Origin: Fragum whitleyi
Lineage: Eukaryota; Mollusca; Bivalvia; Cardiida; Cardiidae
Length of the DNA: 64,000 nucleotides
Assembly: GCA_948146395.1 (NCBI GenBank)
Contig: OX411544.1
Coordinates: forward strand, 33,376,457-33,440,456
Reading direction: 5' to 3'
Part shown: piece after piece, positions 12,929 through 21,978 of the stretch
How the letters are laid out: every line of letters begins with the position of its first letter
How positions within the stretch are numbered: position 1 is the stretch's first letter
Position numbers and translations under genes: made by a program
Notes under the pieces: model-generated
The model's input: the letters and a program-made list of their open reading frames with translations, nothing else
Told to the model about the DNA's origin: nothing
The model's database searches: none

Positions 12929-14154
12929 CAAGAGTTGTCCGCGGACAACGAAGCTCGCCCAAACAGCTGCTTGTCACAAACAGCGCTTGACCGAAGACCG
13001 AAGTTCAAAGTGGTTTCTTTCAATGTTAAAGTCCATGATCTAATATATATCTGTTTGAGTAGTAATTAAGAAATATAAACTTTTTTGTTTTAATGGCATG
13101 TATAAGGTTAGGGTAAAGTGAAATCCTACAAGCAGATGAGGTTACCAATGGAATTTCTTTGTATCAAACATGAAGTTTTTCTTTAAAAAGTCCACAAAAG
13201 GTCAAGATCAAGGTCAAATTGTGAAGGACCTTGGTCTCTGTAGAAGCCTATCACCTAGTGAGTATGTGTATGAATTAATAATGTCCCTGAGTAAAGCATT
13301 TAGAAAATATAAGCAAGGTTAATTTTTTGGTTAAAGTTTTTCAGTTTAAGTTTTTCAAAGTCCATAAAAGGTCAAGGTCAAGGTCAAATTATCAAGGACC
13401 TTGATCTCTCACAAAAGCCTATCACCTAATGAGTATGTATATGAAGTAATGATGTCCTCAGGTTAAAGCATTCAGAAAATATAAGCAAGGTTAAAGTTTT
13501 TGGTTAAAGTTTTCAGTTAAAGTTTTTTTTAAGTCCACAAATGGTAAAGGTCAAGGTCAAATTGTGAAGGACCTTGCTCTCTGGTGAAAGCCTATCACCT
13601 GGTGAGTATATATATGAAGCTATGATGTCCCTAGGTTAGAGCATTGAAAAAATATATGCAAGGTTAAAGTTTTTGGTTAAAGTTTTTTGGTTAAAGTTTT
13701 TCTAAGTCCACAAAGGGTCAAGGTCAAGGTCAAACTGTCAAGGACCTTTGTCTATGGTGGAAGCCTATCACCTAATGAGTGTGCATATGAAGTAATGATG
13801 TCTCTAGGTTAAAGCTTACAGAAAATATAAGCAAGGTTAAAGTTTTTTTGGTTAAAGTTTTTGGTTAAAGTTTTTGGTTAAAGTTTTTGGTTAAAGTTTT
13901 TTTGAAAGGGTCAAGGTCACAGTCTAAAGGTCATTTCGACATGGATGTTGGTCTCAAATGTAAACCTATGCCCTAATGAGTGTTTCTGTAAAAAATAATG
14001 CCTCTAGGATAAATATTGATAGAAATAAAAAACTTTAACCTAATGCGGACGCCGACACCGACGCTGACGTCGACGCTGACGCCGACGCTGACGCCGACGC
14101 CGACATCCGAGGGTATGACAATAGCTCTTCCGAGACTTTCGTCCCGGGCGAGCT
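12929..14154 (-). mobile_element. HL-2 array element inserted in a LINE, minus strand
   Basis: On the minus strand it begins TTTTTAGCTCGCCCGGGACG, has a GC-rich GACGCC/GACGCT run (14045-14105), about five roughly 175-bp units containing AAGGTCAAGGTCAAA and GGTTAAAGTTTTT, and ends with GGGCGAGC, the palindrome TTGTCCGCGGACAA and CTCTTGTTT. The 5' AGCTCGCCC and the 3' GGGCGAGCT are complementary. The second copy is 52069-55817 on the + strand. It splits the LINE relic. Confidence 0.75.
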
Positions 14155-14280
14155 AAAAAGCCCTCGGTCAATCAAGCCAATAACACCAGGCGGCACTCCC
14201 TCGTCGTTGCGTTTTTTTAAAGCCGATATAGGATTCTGCAACGTAAAAGATACAGATACAGATACGGTTAAGTACAATGA
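14155..14280 (+). pseudogene. Probable LINE 3' continuation after the HL-2 insertion
   Basis: Directly after HL-2 the + strand reads PITPGGTPSSLRFFK in one frame, then a short GATACA tandem (DTDTDT). Many invertebrate LINE ORFs end with an Asp-rich tandem of this sort, so this is likely the downstream part of the LINE relic at 11690-12928. The join is inferred from position and style. Confidence 0.4.
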
Positions 14281-15480
14281 CGTAGGCTATGACGTAATTG
14301 CAACCGCTGCGTCGATATGGCAATTCAAAAGTTGAAGAAGTTTAAAAATAGAAAGGGCGTGTAATGCAGACTAAAATTAGATCAATTTTCCTCACAAAAA
14401 AAAACTGTGATCATCGAAAATGCAAAATGAATTATTCACGAGATCGAAATAATTTTGACAAGTCGTCCCAGGGTCGATAAATGTAGTTTATGGAATTTTA
14501 AAAGCAACACTGGGTTACTGAGGATTAATGATGATGGTTTTGAGACCTTTTACAGACCTGGTTTAAGGAAACCTGTATATTCTGGAGCCCTACTGATAAA
14601 AGTTAATTGTTTATCTCTATGAATCACCCTAGGGGGTCAATTAATCCTTTATACCGGCAAATAAACTTGATTATCTTTTTCTATAATTCGATTGAATACT
14701 GAATAACATTTTATCCATTTTGAAATGGCCCAATGTATAACTCGGCCCAATCATCATTTTATGCCAAAGCTACTTTATTATTGATTATTTATCAAGCATT
14801 AATTGTTACATTTACATCATAATTTAATATTCATACCGCCATAATGAAATTGATGTATGCATCAGCGATTTAAAAAAGAATAAATTGAATTTTAGGAATC
14901 AATAATGGAATTACTCATATTTTAACAATGAATCCATACGGATATTGTCAAAATCATAAAATGATATCTTTGAAAAAATAAAAATAATTAAACTAAGATA
15001 ACTGCATCATTTTTATTAAATTTATACATATTTGATACAATATAATTTACCTTACTAGGCTATATATATTGGGGCCGGGTTGACCCGGCCGAGTTATTCA
15101 ATGTGCCGAGTTGACTGGTAAATGTATTGAATGCAGCGTATATAACATTGTGTGCAAGTCAAAACGGCCCAAAGTCAAGACGACCCAAAGTCAAAACGGC
15201 TTCAAAACGGCCAAAACTACTTTTTTTCATTTGGTCAAAACGGCCTAAATATTTGAAAATTTTTTACCTTTTTTTCTTGTAAATTATAGTGAAAATTTAC
15301 ATTTTTTTACTCTGCTCTGATTATTATTTTGTCATCATAAATCAAAATGAAATCAAAATTACTACAGGTGTCATGTTTGCATAAAGGGTGTCAAAATATG
15401 ATAACAAAGCTTTGAACAGGTAATATCGTAAGGGAAAAATAGATAGTCACAAAAAAGAATACCTTATAATAATATTGTAG
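14281..15480. other. No recognised gene; small inverted ends
   Basis: AT-rich. ATAACTCGGCC near 14737 and GGCCGAGTTAT near 15087 are inverted and could bound a roughly 370-bp decayed MITE. The stretch 15140-15250 contains AAACGGCC repeats related to the motif at 8440-8545. Confidence 0.35.
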
Positions 15481-15666
15481 GCAAGACCAGCCGGTATTTC
15501 TCAGTCCTACAGTTCTGCCAAGTCCGGCGTCAGCTCGAGTATTCGTAATTTGGTGTTATCGTCAGTGGAACCCATGAATGTGGACTATCAAGTTGCTAGG
15601 ACCGGGGTCAATCGTGCCAGACAAAACTGTCGACCAGAAGAAAAAACCACTGATTTAGATTTCGAG
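15481..15666 (+). CDS. Coding exon resembling FLYWCH/MULE-protein linker
   Basis: Exactly 62 codons in phase 0 at both ends, between an acceptor (AATAATATTGTAG ending at 15480) and a strong donor (GAG|GTATGT). The peptide contains SIRNLVLSSVEPMNVDY and TGVNRARQNCRPEEKTTDLD. The pattern 'VNRARQ..RP..P/K T..DL' resembles the segment after the FLYWCH zinc finger in MULE-derived animal proteins; this is a loose recollection, not a search result. It may belong to a host gene or a transposase. The Mutator-like element at 15778 lies 112 bases downstream, in the presumed intron. No certain partner exon is visible. Confidence 0.45.
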
Positions 15667-15777
15667 GTATGTAATTGAACACATTCGTACGAAAAAATAT
15701 ATAGGATAAAGGTGATTTGAGGACTGAATAATCAAATCATCTTAACTACAGCTTGAATAAGCTCTAGTTTCGATCAT

Positions 15778-17125
15778 GGAAGTGGCTAGTCGTACGGGTC
15801 CGTACGACTAGTCTTGTAGGCTAAACGTACGGACCCGTACGGCTAGCCAGTCCTCACTGGATAGGCTAGCCGTACGGGAGTTTTTGAACCAATCAGAATA
15901 CTGTATTGATTTCCGATTATATACCATCTGCGGGATCATCTATCGATTGTTCAATTATTATCTATCTTTTATTACGCGTTAGGAAAAAGAAAGATAATCA
16001 TAAAACATTAGTAAGTGCCTGTAACAACAATTTTGACGGTAAAATGGTCTGTTACCTAAGTCTTATGCAATCAGCGACCTAATTAAATACTGTATGTCAC
16101 GTTCCCCGAGTTATTTTTCACACCGTTTTGGAATGAAACAAACTTTAATTCATGACTTTGAAAGCCCAGTCGGCAATTAATTGTTATTAATCTAAGAGGC
16201 CAGTAGCAGAATTTTTACCTCAATATAAGATATACCGGTTTGTCATTTTTGTTGAAAATCTTGTCTAATGTGCAAACGAGTTGGGAACTTGTAATAGGAT
16301 TTACTTATTTCACCAAATGTTATAGAACGGACGTTAACTTGTAAACATGCCCGGAATAATTTCAACGCGTTACGGAAGTTTTCCGATACAAAAAGAATAT
16401 TCGTGGAGGCAAAACTTCACTAGAGACGGGTGCTGAAAAAATTAAGGTAAAAAATTAAGCATTCTTTATATTTCCTTTTTTGAAGATTGTCGTATCAATT
16501 TCAATTGAAGAAATTCACACTTACATATGCTCAGACCTTTAGTTTGCCCATTAACACAGTCATACAGGCACTGAATAGCTTTTCCGACTTGCAGATTTTG
16601 GTTATTAATTTGATTTTTTCGTATTTCGATTAACTACAAACAAGAAGTCATTTAAAATGTGTAATTTCTATAATATTTCAACGACAACGAAAATTTAAAT
16701 TTCCTTCTTTCTAGCCTTTCCCACAAAAATGATTACATTGTAAATCTCCGGTAATAAGAGTTTTGTAGAAGATCGTATTTAAGGATTATTCAATGCAGGG
16801 ACTAAGAGTCCGTGTTCAATGCGACATTGTGACAATTTGATTGCCCAGCGAATAATTTCCTTACCAAGGAAGATATATTTTTACGCTTTCGTCGTCCGGT
16901 AATAGACTTAAACTTTTGCACTGAACATATACTTTTAAGCCACATACAGACAGAATGGAAAATATCGAAGTAACATAACATTTATTATTCATTCCCGTTC
17001 TGTATTCTGATTGGTTGAAAAACTCCCATACGGCTAGCCTGTCCAGTGAGGACTGGCTAGCCGTGCGGGTCCGTACGTTTAGCCCACGAGACTAGCCGTA
17101 CGGACCCGTACGGCTAGCCACTTCC
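15778..17125. mobile_element. Second Mutator-like element: 125-bp TIRs, 9-bp target duplication
   Basis: The ends GGAAGTGGCTAG... and ...CTAGCCACTTCC are inverted copies for about 125 bp with a few mismatches. They include internal palindromes around GTACGGGTCCGTAC and a shared tail AACCAATCAGAATAC. The direct 9-mer TTCGATCAT lies at 15769-15777 and 17126-17134. The interior (about 1.1 kb) has no ORF of note, so it is non-autonomous. The TIR sequence is unrelated to that of the element at 4391-6940. Confidence 0.85.
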
Positions 17126-17328
17126 TTCGATCATAGCCTTGTGATCATTCCGTGATCAGCGATATTTTTCTAAAGAGGATTATTTCTTTTACGCACTTGC
17201 GTATTGTGCGTAACGGGAGTAACGCCCTTGGTTATCATGATAATGAAATCTATTCAAATGAAACGTCGTCACTGCATCTAGTTCACGGGGTTTTGTCCGA
17301 CAATATATTGGGATTATCAGAGACATAA

Positions 17329-17682
17329 ATGTCTCTGGGATTATGTGAACGAAATTCTCAATTCATTTTGTACGTACAAACTGAGGAAAACGGAAATATG
17401 AGAATTAAATTCATGAAAAACTGTTTAATTCAGCTCCACACCGAACATCTTCCAGAGGATAGAAGGTCGACGTCACTTGATCTTTGTCACAGCCGGAACA
17501 TCCGAGTTAGATATGTTGAAGGAGGCAAAGACTTGCCGAGTACATGGGCGGCACACGACAAATTTGTTGATTGCCCTTGTTTCTTGAAACATTGTAAACA
17601 CGTAAAGAGTCTTGAGTCTTGTGTAACCTGTTTATCTGTAAACGTATGCCAATTAAATGCTTTGCAAAATCATCCGGTCTGA
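17329..17682 (+). CDS. Hypothetical ORF, 117 aa
   Basis: A true ATG opens a 117-codon frame containing FVDCPCFLKHCKHVKS and several other Cys/His residues (CLSVNVC). It could hold a small metal-binding motif or be a chance ORF. No splice partner, repeat kinship or known domain is evident. It lies 200 bases beyond a Mutator-like element and 1.7 kb after the exon at 15481-15666, so it may be part of the same unknown gene. Confidence 0.2.
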   Translation: MSLGLCERNSQFILYVQTEENGNMRIKFMKNCLIQLHTEHLPEDRRSTSLDLCHSRNIRVRYVEGGKDLPSTWAAHDKFVDCPCFLKHCKHVKSLESCVTCLSVNVCQLNALQNHPV

Positions 17683-18217
17683 TCATTAGAAATTGTTGAT
17701 CTTAGTGTTAAAAGAGCATCTGAAATCAACTCTTTTCTACGAGTCACGTGACCATTGTTGTTGTTGATGACGCAGGTTGAAGCAGGAAGCTAATTGTTAG
17801 AAGGACGGCAAGAAAAAGTAATCTAGTGTGTATTTAATATGTCAATATGTTGCTTCTAACGAATGACATTTATTTCTTATCTTAACTGAATTCAATGCAA
17901 TATTGCATGCCAAGTACTGGCTTCTATTTGCCGATTGCTAGCAAGCAAAAGATAGTCGTGAATTCTGTAGCTAATCGATTCGATAAAGATACATTCAGAT
18001 AAAATTTAGTCGGGTTAGTGGACCAAAATTATTAGCGGTCTAATTGTATTTGCCGACTTACGTGAAAGCCACACAAGTCAAAGACATGTACATGGTAAAA
18101 AAGACATGATTGAAATCATCTATCTATTTATACTGCCTAACTCACTCAGTCACTGGCAAGCATCTCCAGTCCCTCCAAATTCATGTATGAACTGTTCCAA
18201 ATGAGAATTTTCTGTTT
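17683..18217. other. No recognised feature
   Basis: Mixed-composition DNA without a coding frame, repeat or RNA gene that I can recognise. Confidence 0.4.
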
Positions 18218-18351
18218 TTAGCTCACCTGAGCACAACGTGCTCAATTTGAGCTATTAGGATCACCCTGAGTCTGTCATCCGCTGTCTGTCCTGCATCCTC
18301 CGTCGTTAACAATTTAGAAAAACTTCTTCTCCTGAACCACCATCTTCACGA

Positions 18352-19011
18352 GTCAAGGGGTATCGAATCGATAGCTTCTTCTTGAATACCCCTTGACTGA
18401 ATGAATTGGTAAATTCTGTATGATTTATTTTTAGCTGGCCAATCAAAAGGTCAAGTGCGATTTCTGTGACTGCCAATCAGAGAGCTTCTTACAAACGGCA
18501 TCAGTACCTTTTAATCCCTATGGCAACCTGTCTGACAACTGTGTAGATAAACCCTTCTTTCATAGATTAAAGAAAATGCGTCGCATCCAAGACGCAGACT
18601 TTTTAGTACGTCTTTATTCGATGATAGTCAGATTTATAAAATCAACAAATATAAACCGAATTCTTTTATCATAATTAATACGAATACAAAGCTTTTGTTA
18701 TTATTATTTTTGAACAGTGTCATTATTTCATTAATATTGATATGTAAACTAAATTTACTCCATTTGCACACTTTTGGTATTTTTGCAGACTAACAAAAAA
18801 AAAAAAAAAAATGAAATGTTTTTGGGTTAATATATCCTTTCCCCCCCCCCCCCCCCCCCCCCCCCCTACACACACACACACTGTCAGACCTTTTTGTAAG
18901 AAGGTTACTGATTGGTCCGCCTCGTTTACCGTTCTGTGACGTCACGCGTACAGAAATTACCCATTCAATCAGCCAAGGGTAAGAAAAGTAAAACGTTCGT
19001 CACCCTTGGTT
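18352..19011. other. Insertion within HL-1, possible TIR element
   Basis: HL-1 sequence is interrupted between CACGAG and CAAGATGC. The insert begins TCAAGGGGTATCGAA and ends with TTCGTCACCCTTGGTTCGA, weakly inverted. A further nearby inverted pair is GTCAAGGGGTAT with ATACCCCTTGAC (18355-18405). Contents are AT-rich apart from the simple repeats at 18789-18881. Confidence 0.35.
18789..18881. repeat. poly-A, 26-nt poly-C and (CA)n simple repeats
   Basis: An A-run near 18790-18810, 26 consecutive C at 18841-18866, then an alternating CA tract. The C run length is prone to sequencing error. Other G or C runs lie near 26565, 31898, 44465 and 60241. Confidence 0.9.
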
Positions 19012-19287
19012 CGACAAGATGCTGAACCACTGGGCCAATTTCAATGAAACTTTACCAGAATGTCTTTGAGTGACCCTTTACAAGAATTATATGGGAATGG
19101 CAGGGCGGGGCTTATTTTGAGCCCAAAATCTTTGAGCAACATCTCTGGAACCGCCGGGCAAATTTCAATGAAACTACCAGAATGTTTCTTGGGTGACCCT
19201 TTTCAAAAATTGTTCGTGAAATTTTGATTGGCCCATGTATATGGGAGTGGCAGGCTGGGCTTATTTTGAGCCCAAAATCTTTGAACC

Positions 19288-20133
19288 AGGGTTGGCAATC
19301 GACCGGTCGATTGGAGTATTGACCAGACCGGTGGTCAATACTGGTTTTAACCGGTCAATACTGGTTGATTGGTGGTCGATTGGTCAATTCAAATAACCAT
19401 TTCCTATTTTGCCATTTAGTGCCATAGTCTTTTATTATGATAAATAAGACTAAAGCAACATGAATTAGTGATGTAATAATATTAATAAGATAAACAAATT
19501 ATTCAATTTTGAAAGGCTAAAAGCAATCTGGTCCACACAGTGGTCGATTGGCGGTCAATTGGTCTTTTGAACTCATTATAATGTATTTCCTTTCATACTA
19601 CAAATGTAGTTGCTGTACTTTATTCTTATTATGAATAACTAAATGACCATACTGTAAAAGAAATGATGAAGAGTAAAAGATCATCATCAAATTTGCTAAA
19701 GACTTTCAATGGCCAAAATATTTTTCTGTAAAACCTGGATGACTGTATTGGGATCTACCAGTGACCAACACATGTTATAGTTATAGGTTAGTTTAGACTA
19801 ACCAAATGATTGCAGTAGTGCCCTTATCAATACACAATTACTGGTCATTGAGTTGATAGTAATTGTGCTTGACATCTGATTGCAGTTTGAAATGTGTGAC
19901 AGCGTGCTTTCAATTTGATAAGTGTAAAAGTCTTGTCAATTAAGTTGTCAGTTCAGGGTTTTCATTAAAAGTGGCATTACAATAGCCTTTACAATGATCA
20001 TGGCCAGCATATTGATAAAGCAGTATATCCATATAAACAGTATGTGCAGTATTGACCGGTATTGACCGGTTAAAACCAGTATTGACCACCAGTCTGGTCA
20101 ATACTCCAATCGACCGGCCGATTGCCAACCCTG
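19288..20133. mobile_element. hAT-like TIR element, about 845 bp
   Basis: CAGGGTTGGCAATCGACCGG at the left is inverted at the right (CGGCCGATTGCCAACCCTG). The TIRs of about 80 bp contain repeated GGTCAATACTGG motifs. CAGGGTTGGC ends are typical of hAT transposons. No matching 8-bp target duplication is visible. The right flank is LINE sequence and the left flank is HL-1, so a rearrangement at the insertion is likely. No transposase ORF. Confidence 0.65.
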
Positions 20134-21060
20134 TTTCTCTTGTAGGTGTTGTGTGTATCTGGATGAGGTTGAAGCTTGAGGTTATATCTGCTTATTCTTG
20201 TTGGATTCTTGTTGGACCAGTTGATATTTGGGCAGTTAAAATCTCCTGTTTGTATTATATTTGTGATATTTGTTTGGTCTATCATTTCAAATGACTTTTT
20301 TTTTTATTTTGTTCATTTATGTGTTTCTGCTCTCTTTGAGGCATGTAGAATCTCCTACTTGTAGGTATGCCACGGCAATAGCGCAGTTAGTAGCGCGTCG
20401 GACTTCTAACCCAGGGGTCTATATTCGCACGGGTTCGATCCCCGGCCGCAGCACTTATCCTTTCGGACATTTGTCTTCCACCAATGGGTAGATAATCGTA
20501 AACCTATGTGGAATAGCAACTGGAGGCTAGGAAAGGGATGTGGTGGTAGTACTGGTGTGAGAAAAACCAGGAATCCATCGTTAGGTGCTCCAGTCGTCGT
20601 GATATAACTGCAAGATTGTTGAAAGCGACGTAAAACTTCAATTCAAATCAAATCCTACTTGCAGGTCTTTGTTATTGTTCATTGTTATTTTCACCCATTC
20701 CATTTCCCCTTCTGTAATGAATGATGTTTGTTCAACTGAGTCAATTGAGTTTTCTACCAGTATGAAAACGCCTAATTCTAGAGTGCCTCTGTTGTTCCGA
20801 TACACATCATAGTTCTGTGGGAATATTTCACTTGATCTTATTAGGTCTTTTTTTTTATTTTGACTTGGTTTCACTCCTTTGATCAATGATTCTGTTCTTA
20901 TAACAATGTCTGGTTTTAGGTAATTTATAATGTAGAGCTGCTGTAAACTCTTCTTTTTTGTCATTGATGCTTCTGCAGTTGACTGTTGATATTCAAAGAT
21001 TTTTATTTCTTGTGCTTCCAATGGGTTTCTAGTGGAATGTTCTGTTTTAAAATAAAAACT
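20134..21060 (-). pseudogene. LINE endonuclease-domain relic, minus strand, split by a SINE
   Basis: On the minus strand, 21021-20654 encodes LKPDIVIRTESLI, SSEIFPQNYDVYRNNRG, LGVFILVENSI and EWVKITMNNNKDLQVG. After the SINE (20367-20652), 20285-20140 encodes NITNIIQTGDFNCPNINWS. These are the start and the GDFN active-site stretch of the endonuclease/exonuclease/phosphatase domain of a LINE ORF2. Stops and the insertion make it non-functional. At 20133 it is cut by the hAT-like element, and no reverse transcriptase follows. Confidence 0.75.
20367..20652 (+). mobile_element. SINE copy A, tRNA-Arg-like head
   Basis: The tRNA-like head has an A-box region (TAGCGCAGTTAGTAGCGC), a CTTCTAA anticodon loop (TCT, Arg-like) and a B box (GGTTCGATCCC). 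The shared body follows (CACCAATGGGTAGATAATCG, AGGCTAGGAAAG, ACCAGGAATCCAT) and a short AATTCAAATC tail. Target duplication TCCTACTTGYAGGT at 20353-20366 and 20653-20666 (one mismatch). Confidence 0.85.
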
Positions 21061-21268
21061 TCGATTTTAGATCTCTGCTGAAATTTTTGTGTGTTGACGG
21101 TCACGCATGCACACACACAAATTGATCGTTTCACAAGAGTTCTACAGTATACTTCTAAATATCAACAAATACACACAATTCACTGCCATGACAGATCCAG
21201 TGAATGATGACGTCACTTTAATTTATCTTGGTAATTACATTAAAAGGGTCTGGCCCTATACTTCTTAA
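21061..21268. other. Short spacer upstream of the SR gene
   Basis: AT-rich with a short ACACACAC tract near 21110. No first (5' UTR) exon or promoter of the SR gene can be identified here. Confidence 0.3.
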
Positions 21269-21507
21269 CCCTTGTCATGCTGAAAAAATTATGGCCAAAA
21301 AATTTCATCAAAATCAAAGGGAAAAAAGCACTGAAAGTACCAACTGTAGGTCAATTTTTTATCTGAAAAACTAAATCTATTTACAATTCTGGTTTGAAAG
21401 TGAGAAACAGGTGGTGTAGACTAACGTCAGACTGCACAGGTGTGCAGGCTGATTTTGTCTATAGCTCCTGCCAAAGCAGGAATATTCTGGGTTCAGCATG
21501 ACAAGGG
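21269..21507. mobile_element. piggyBac-like MITE (TTAA, CCCTTGTCATGCTGAA ends)
   Basis: TTAA at 21265-21268 is followed by CCCTTGTCATGCTGAA; the right end is TTCAGCATGACAAGGG, a 16-bp perfect TIR. The right flank is TAAA rather than TTAA. An inner small palindrome surrounds CTGCACAGGTGTGCAG. Similar decayed sequence lies near 40555-40765. Confidence 0.65.
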
Positions 21508-21650
21508 TAAAAAAAAAAGACAAAAAAATAGATAATGAAAAAAAGAAGATGGCTTACATATAATAAAATGTATTCTTAAGCTTGTTCTGCTTATCAATCA
21601 GATGAAATTTTCATTGAAGATAAGGGTAAGTGACTGGATAACAAAATATC

Positions 21651-21814
21651 TTTACAGACTACAGTTTGATATTAGTTGCCAAACTGGGGATCTTTCAAAA
21701 TGTTAATCGGGATTTCCCAATGAAATCATTAGGAAACCTCTGTTAACACTGTTTAAGTTTATGACATGTTGACTTCAGAAACGTTGCAGATGTATTACAT
21801 GTCCACTACCTCAA
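21651..21814. mobile_element. MITE-A copy 24 nt upstream of the start-codon exon
   Basis: A decayed member of a 160-bp foldback family (ends GGTAGTGG and CCACTACC; core palindrome around CCTAATGA...TCATTAGG). This copy keeps CCCAATGAAATCATTAGG, the GTTAACACTGTTTAAG stretch and GTCCACTACCTCAA. Other copies: 26179-26340, 29189-29353, 38963-39125, 43817-43981. Confidence 0.65.
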
Positions 21815-21849
21815 GTTTGGTATTGTTTTCCATTTTAGAAACTTTAACC

Positions 21850-21978
21850 ATGTCCTCAAATACCAGAGTCTATGTTGGAAGACTCCCACCCTCTGTTAGG
21901 GAACGAGATCTTGAGAAGTTTTTCAAGGGCTATGGAAATCTGCGTGACATTTTGATGAAGAATGGATACAGCTTTGTG
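21850..21978 (+). CDS. SRSF4/6: SR gene coding exon 1 (start, RRM1 first half)
   Basis: Encodes 43 residues, [15 protein letters not shown] to NGYSFV. I choose the ATG at 21850 because the family begins just before RVYVGRL; an in-frame upstream ATG at 21766 lies before the acceptor CCATTTTAG (ending 21838) and adds unrelated sequence from MITE-A. The exon therefore starts at 21839 with 11 nt of 5' UTR. The donor GTG|GTAAGA interrupts RNP1 between FV and EF. Confidence 0.93.

Larger units (their letters stand above)
18218..19287 (+). mobile_element. HL-1 array element, interrupted and 3'-truncated
   Basis: Starts TTTTTAGCTCACCTGAGCAC and includes the subterminal hairpin, a TCCGTCG-type stretch and the first array unit. 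At about 18352 foreign DNA intervenes. The HL-1 array resumes near 19012 (CTGAACCACTGGGCC, GAGTGACCC, GGGTGACCC units) and is cut at 19288 by a hAT-like element. The palindromic 3' end is not found. Confidence 0.6.

Noticed and set aside
14035..14277. Minus-strand ORF ending in Ser-Ala repeats
   Set aside because: Runs through the GACGCC repeat of HL-2 and antisense LINE sequence.
21766..21849. Upstream ATG giving a 28-residue N-terminal extension of the SR protein
   Set aside because: Lies in MITE-A/intron sequence before a good acceptor at 21838; the family starts at the 21850 methionine.
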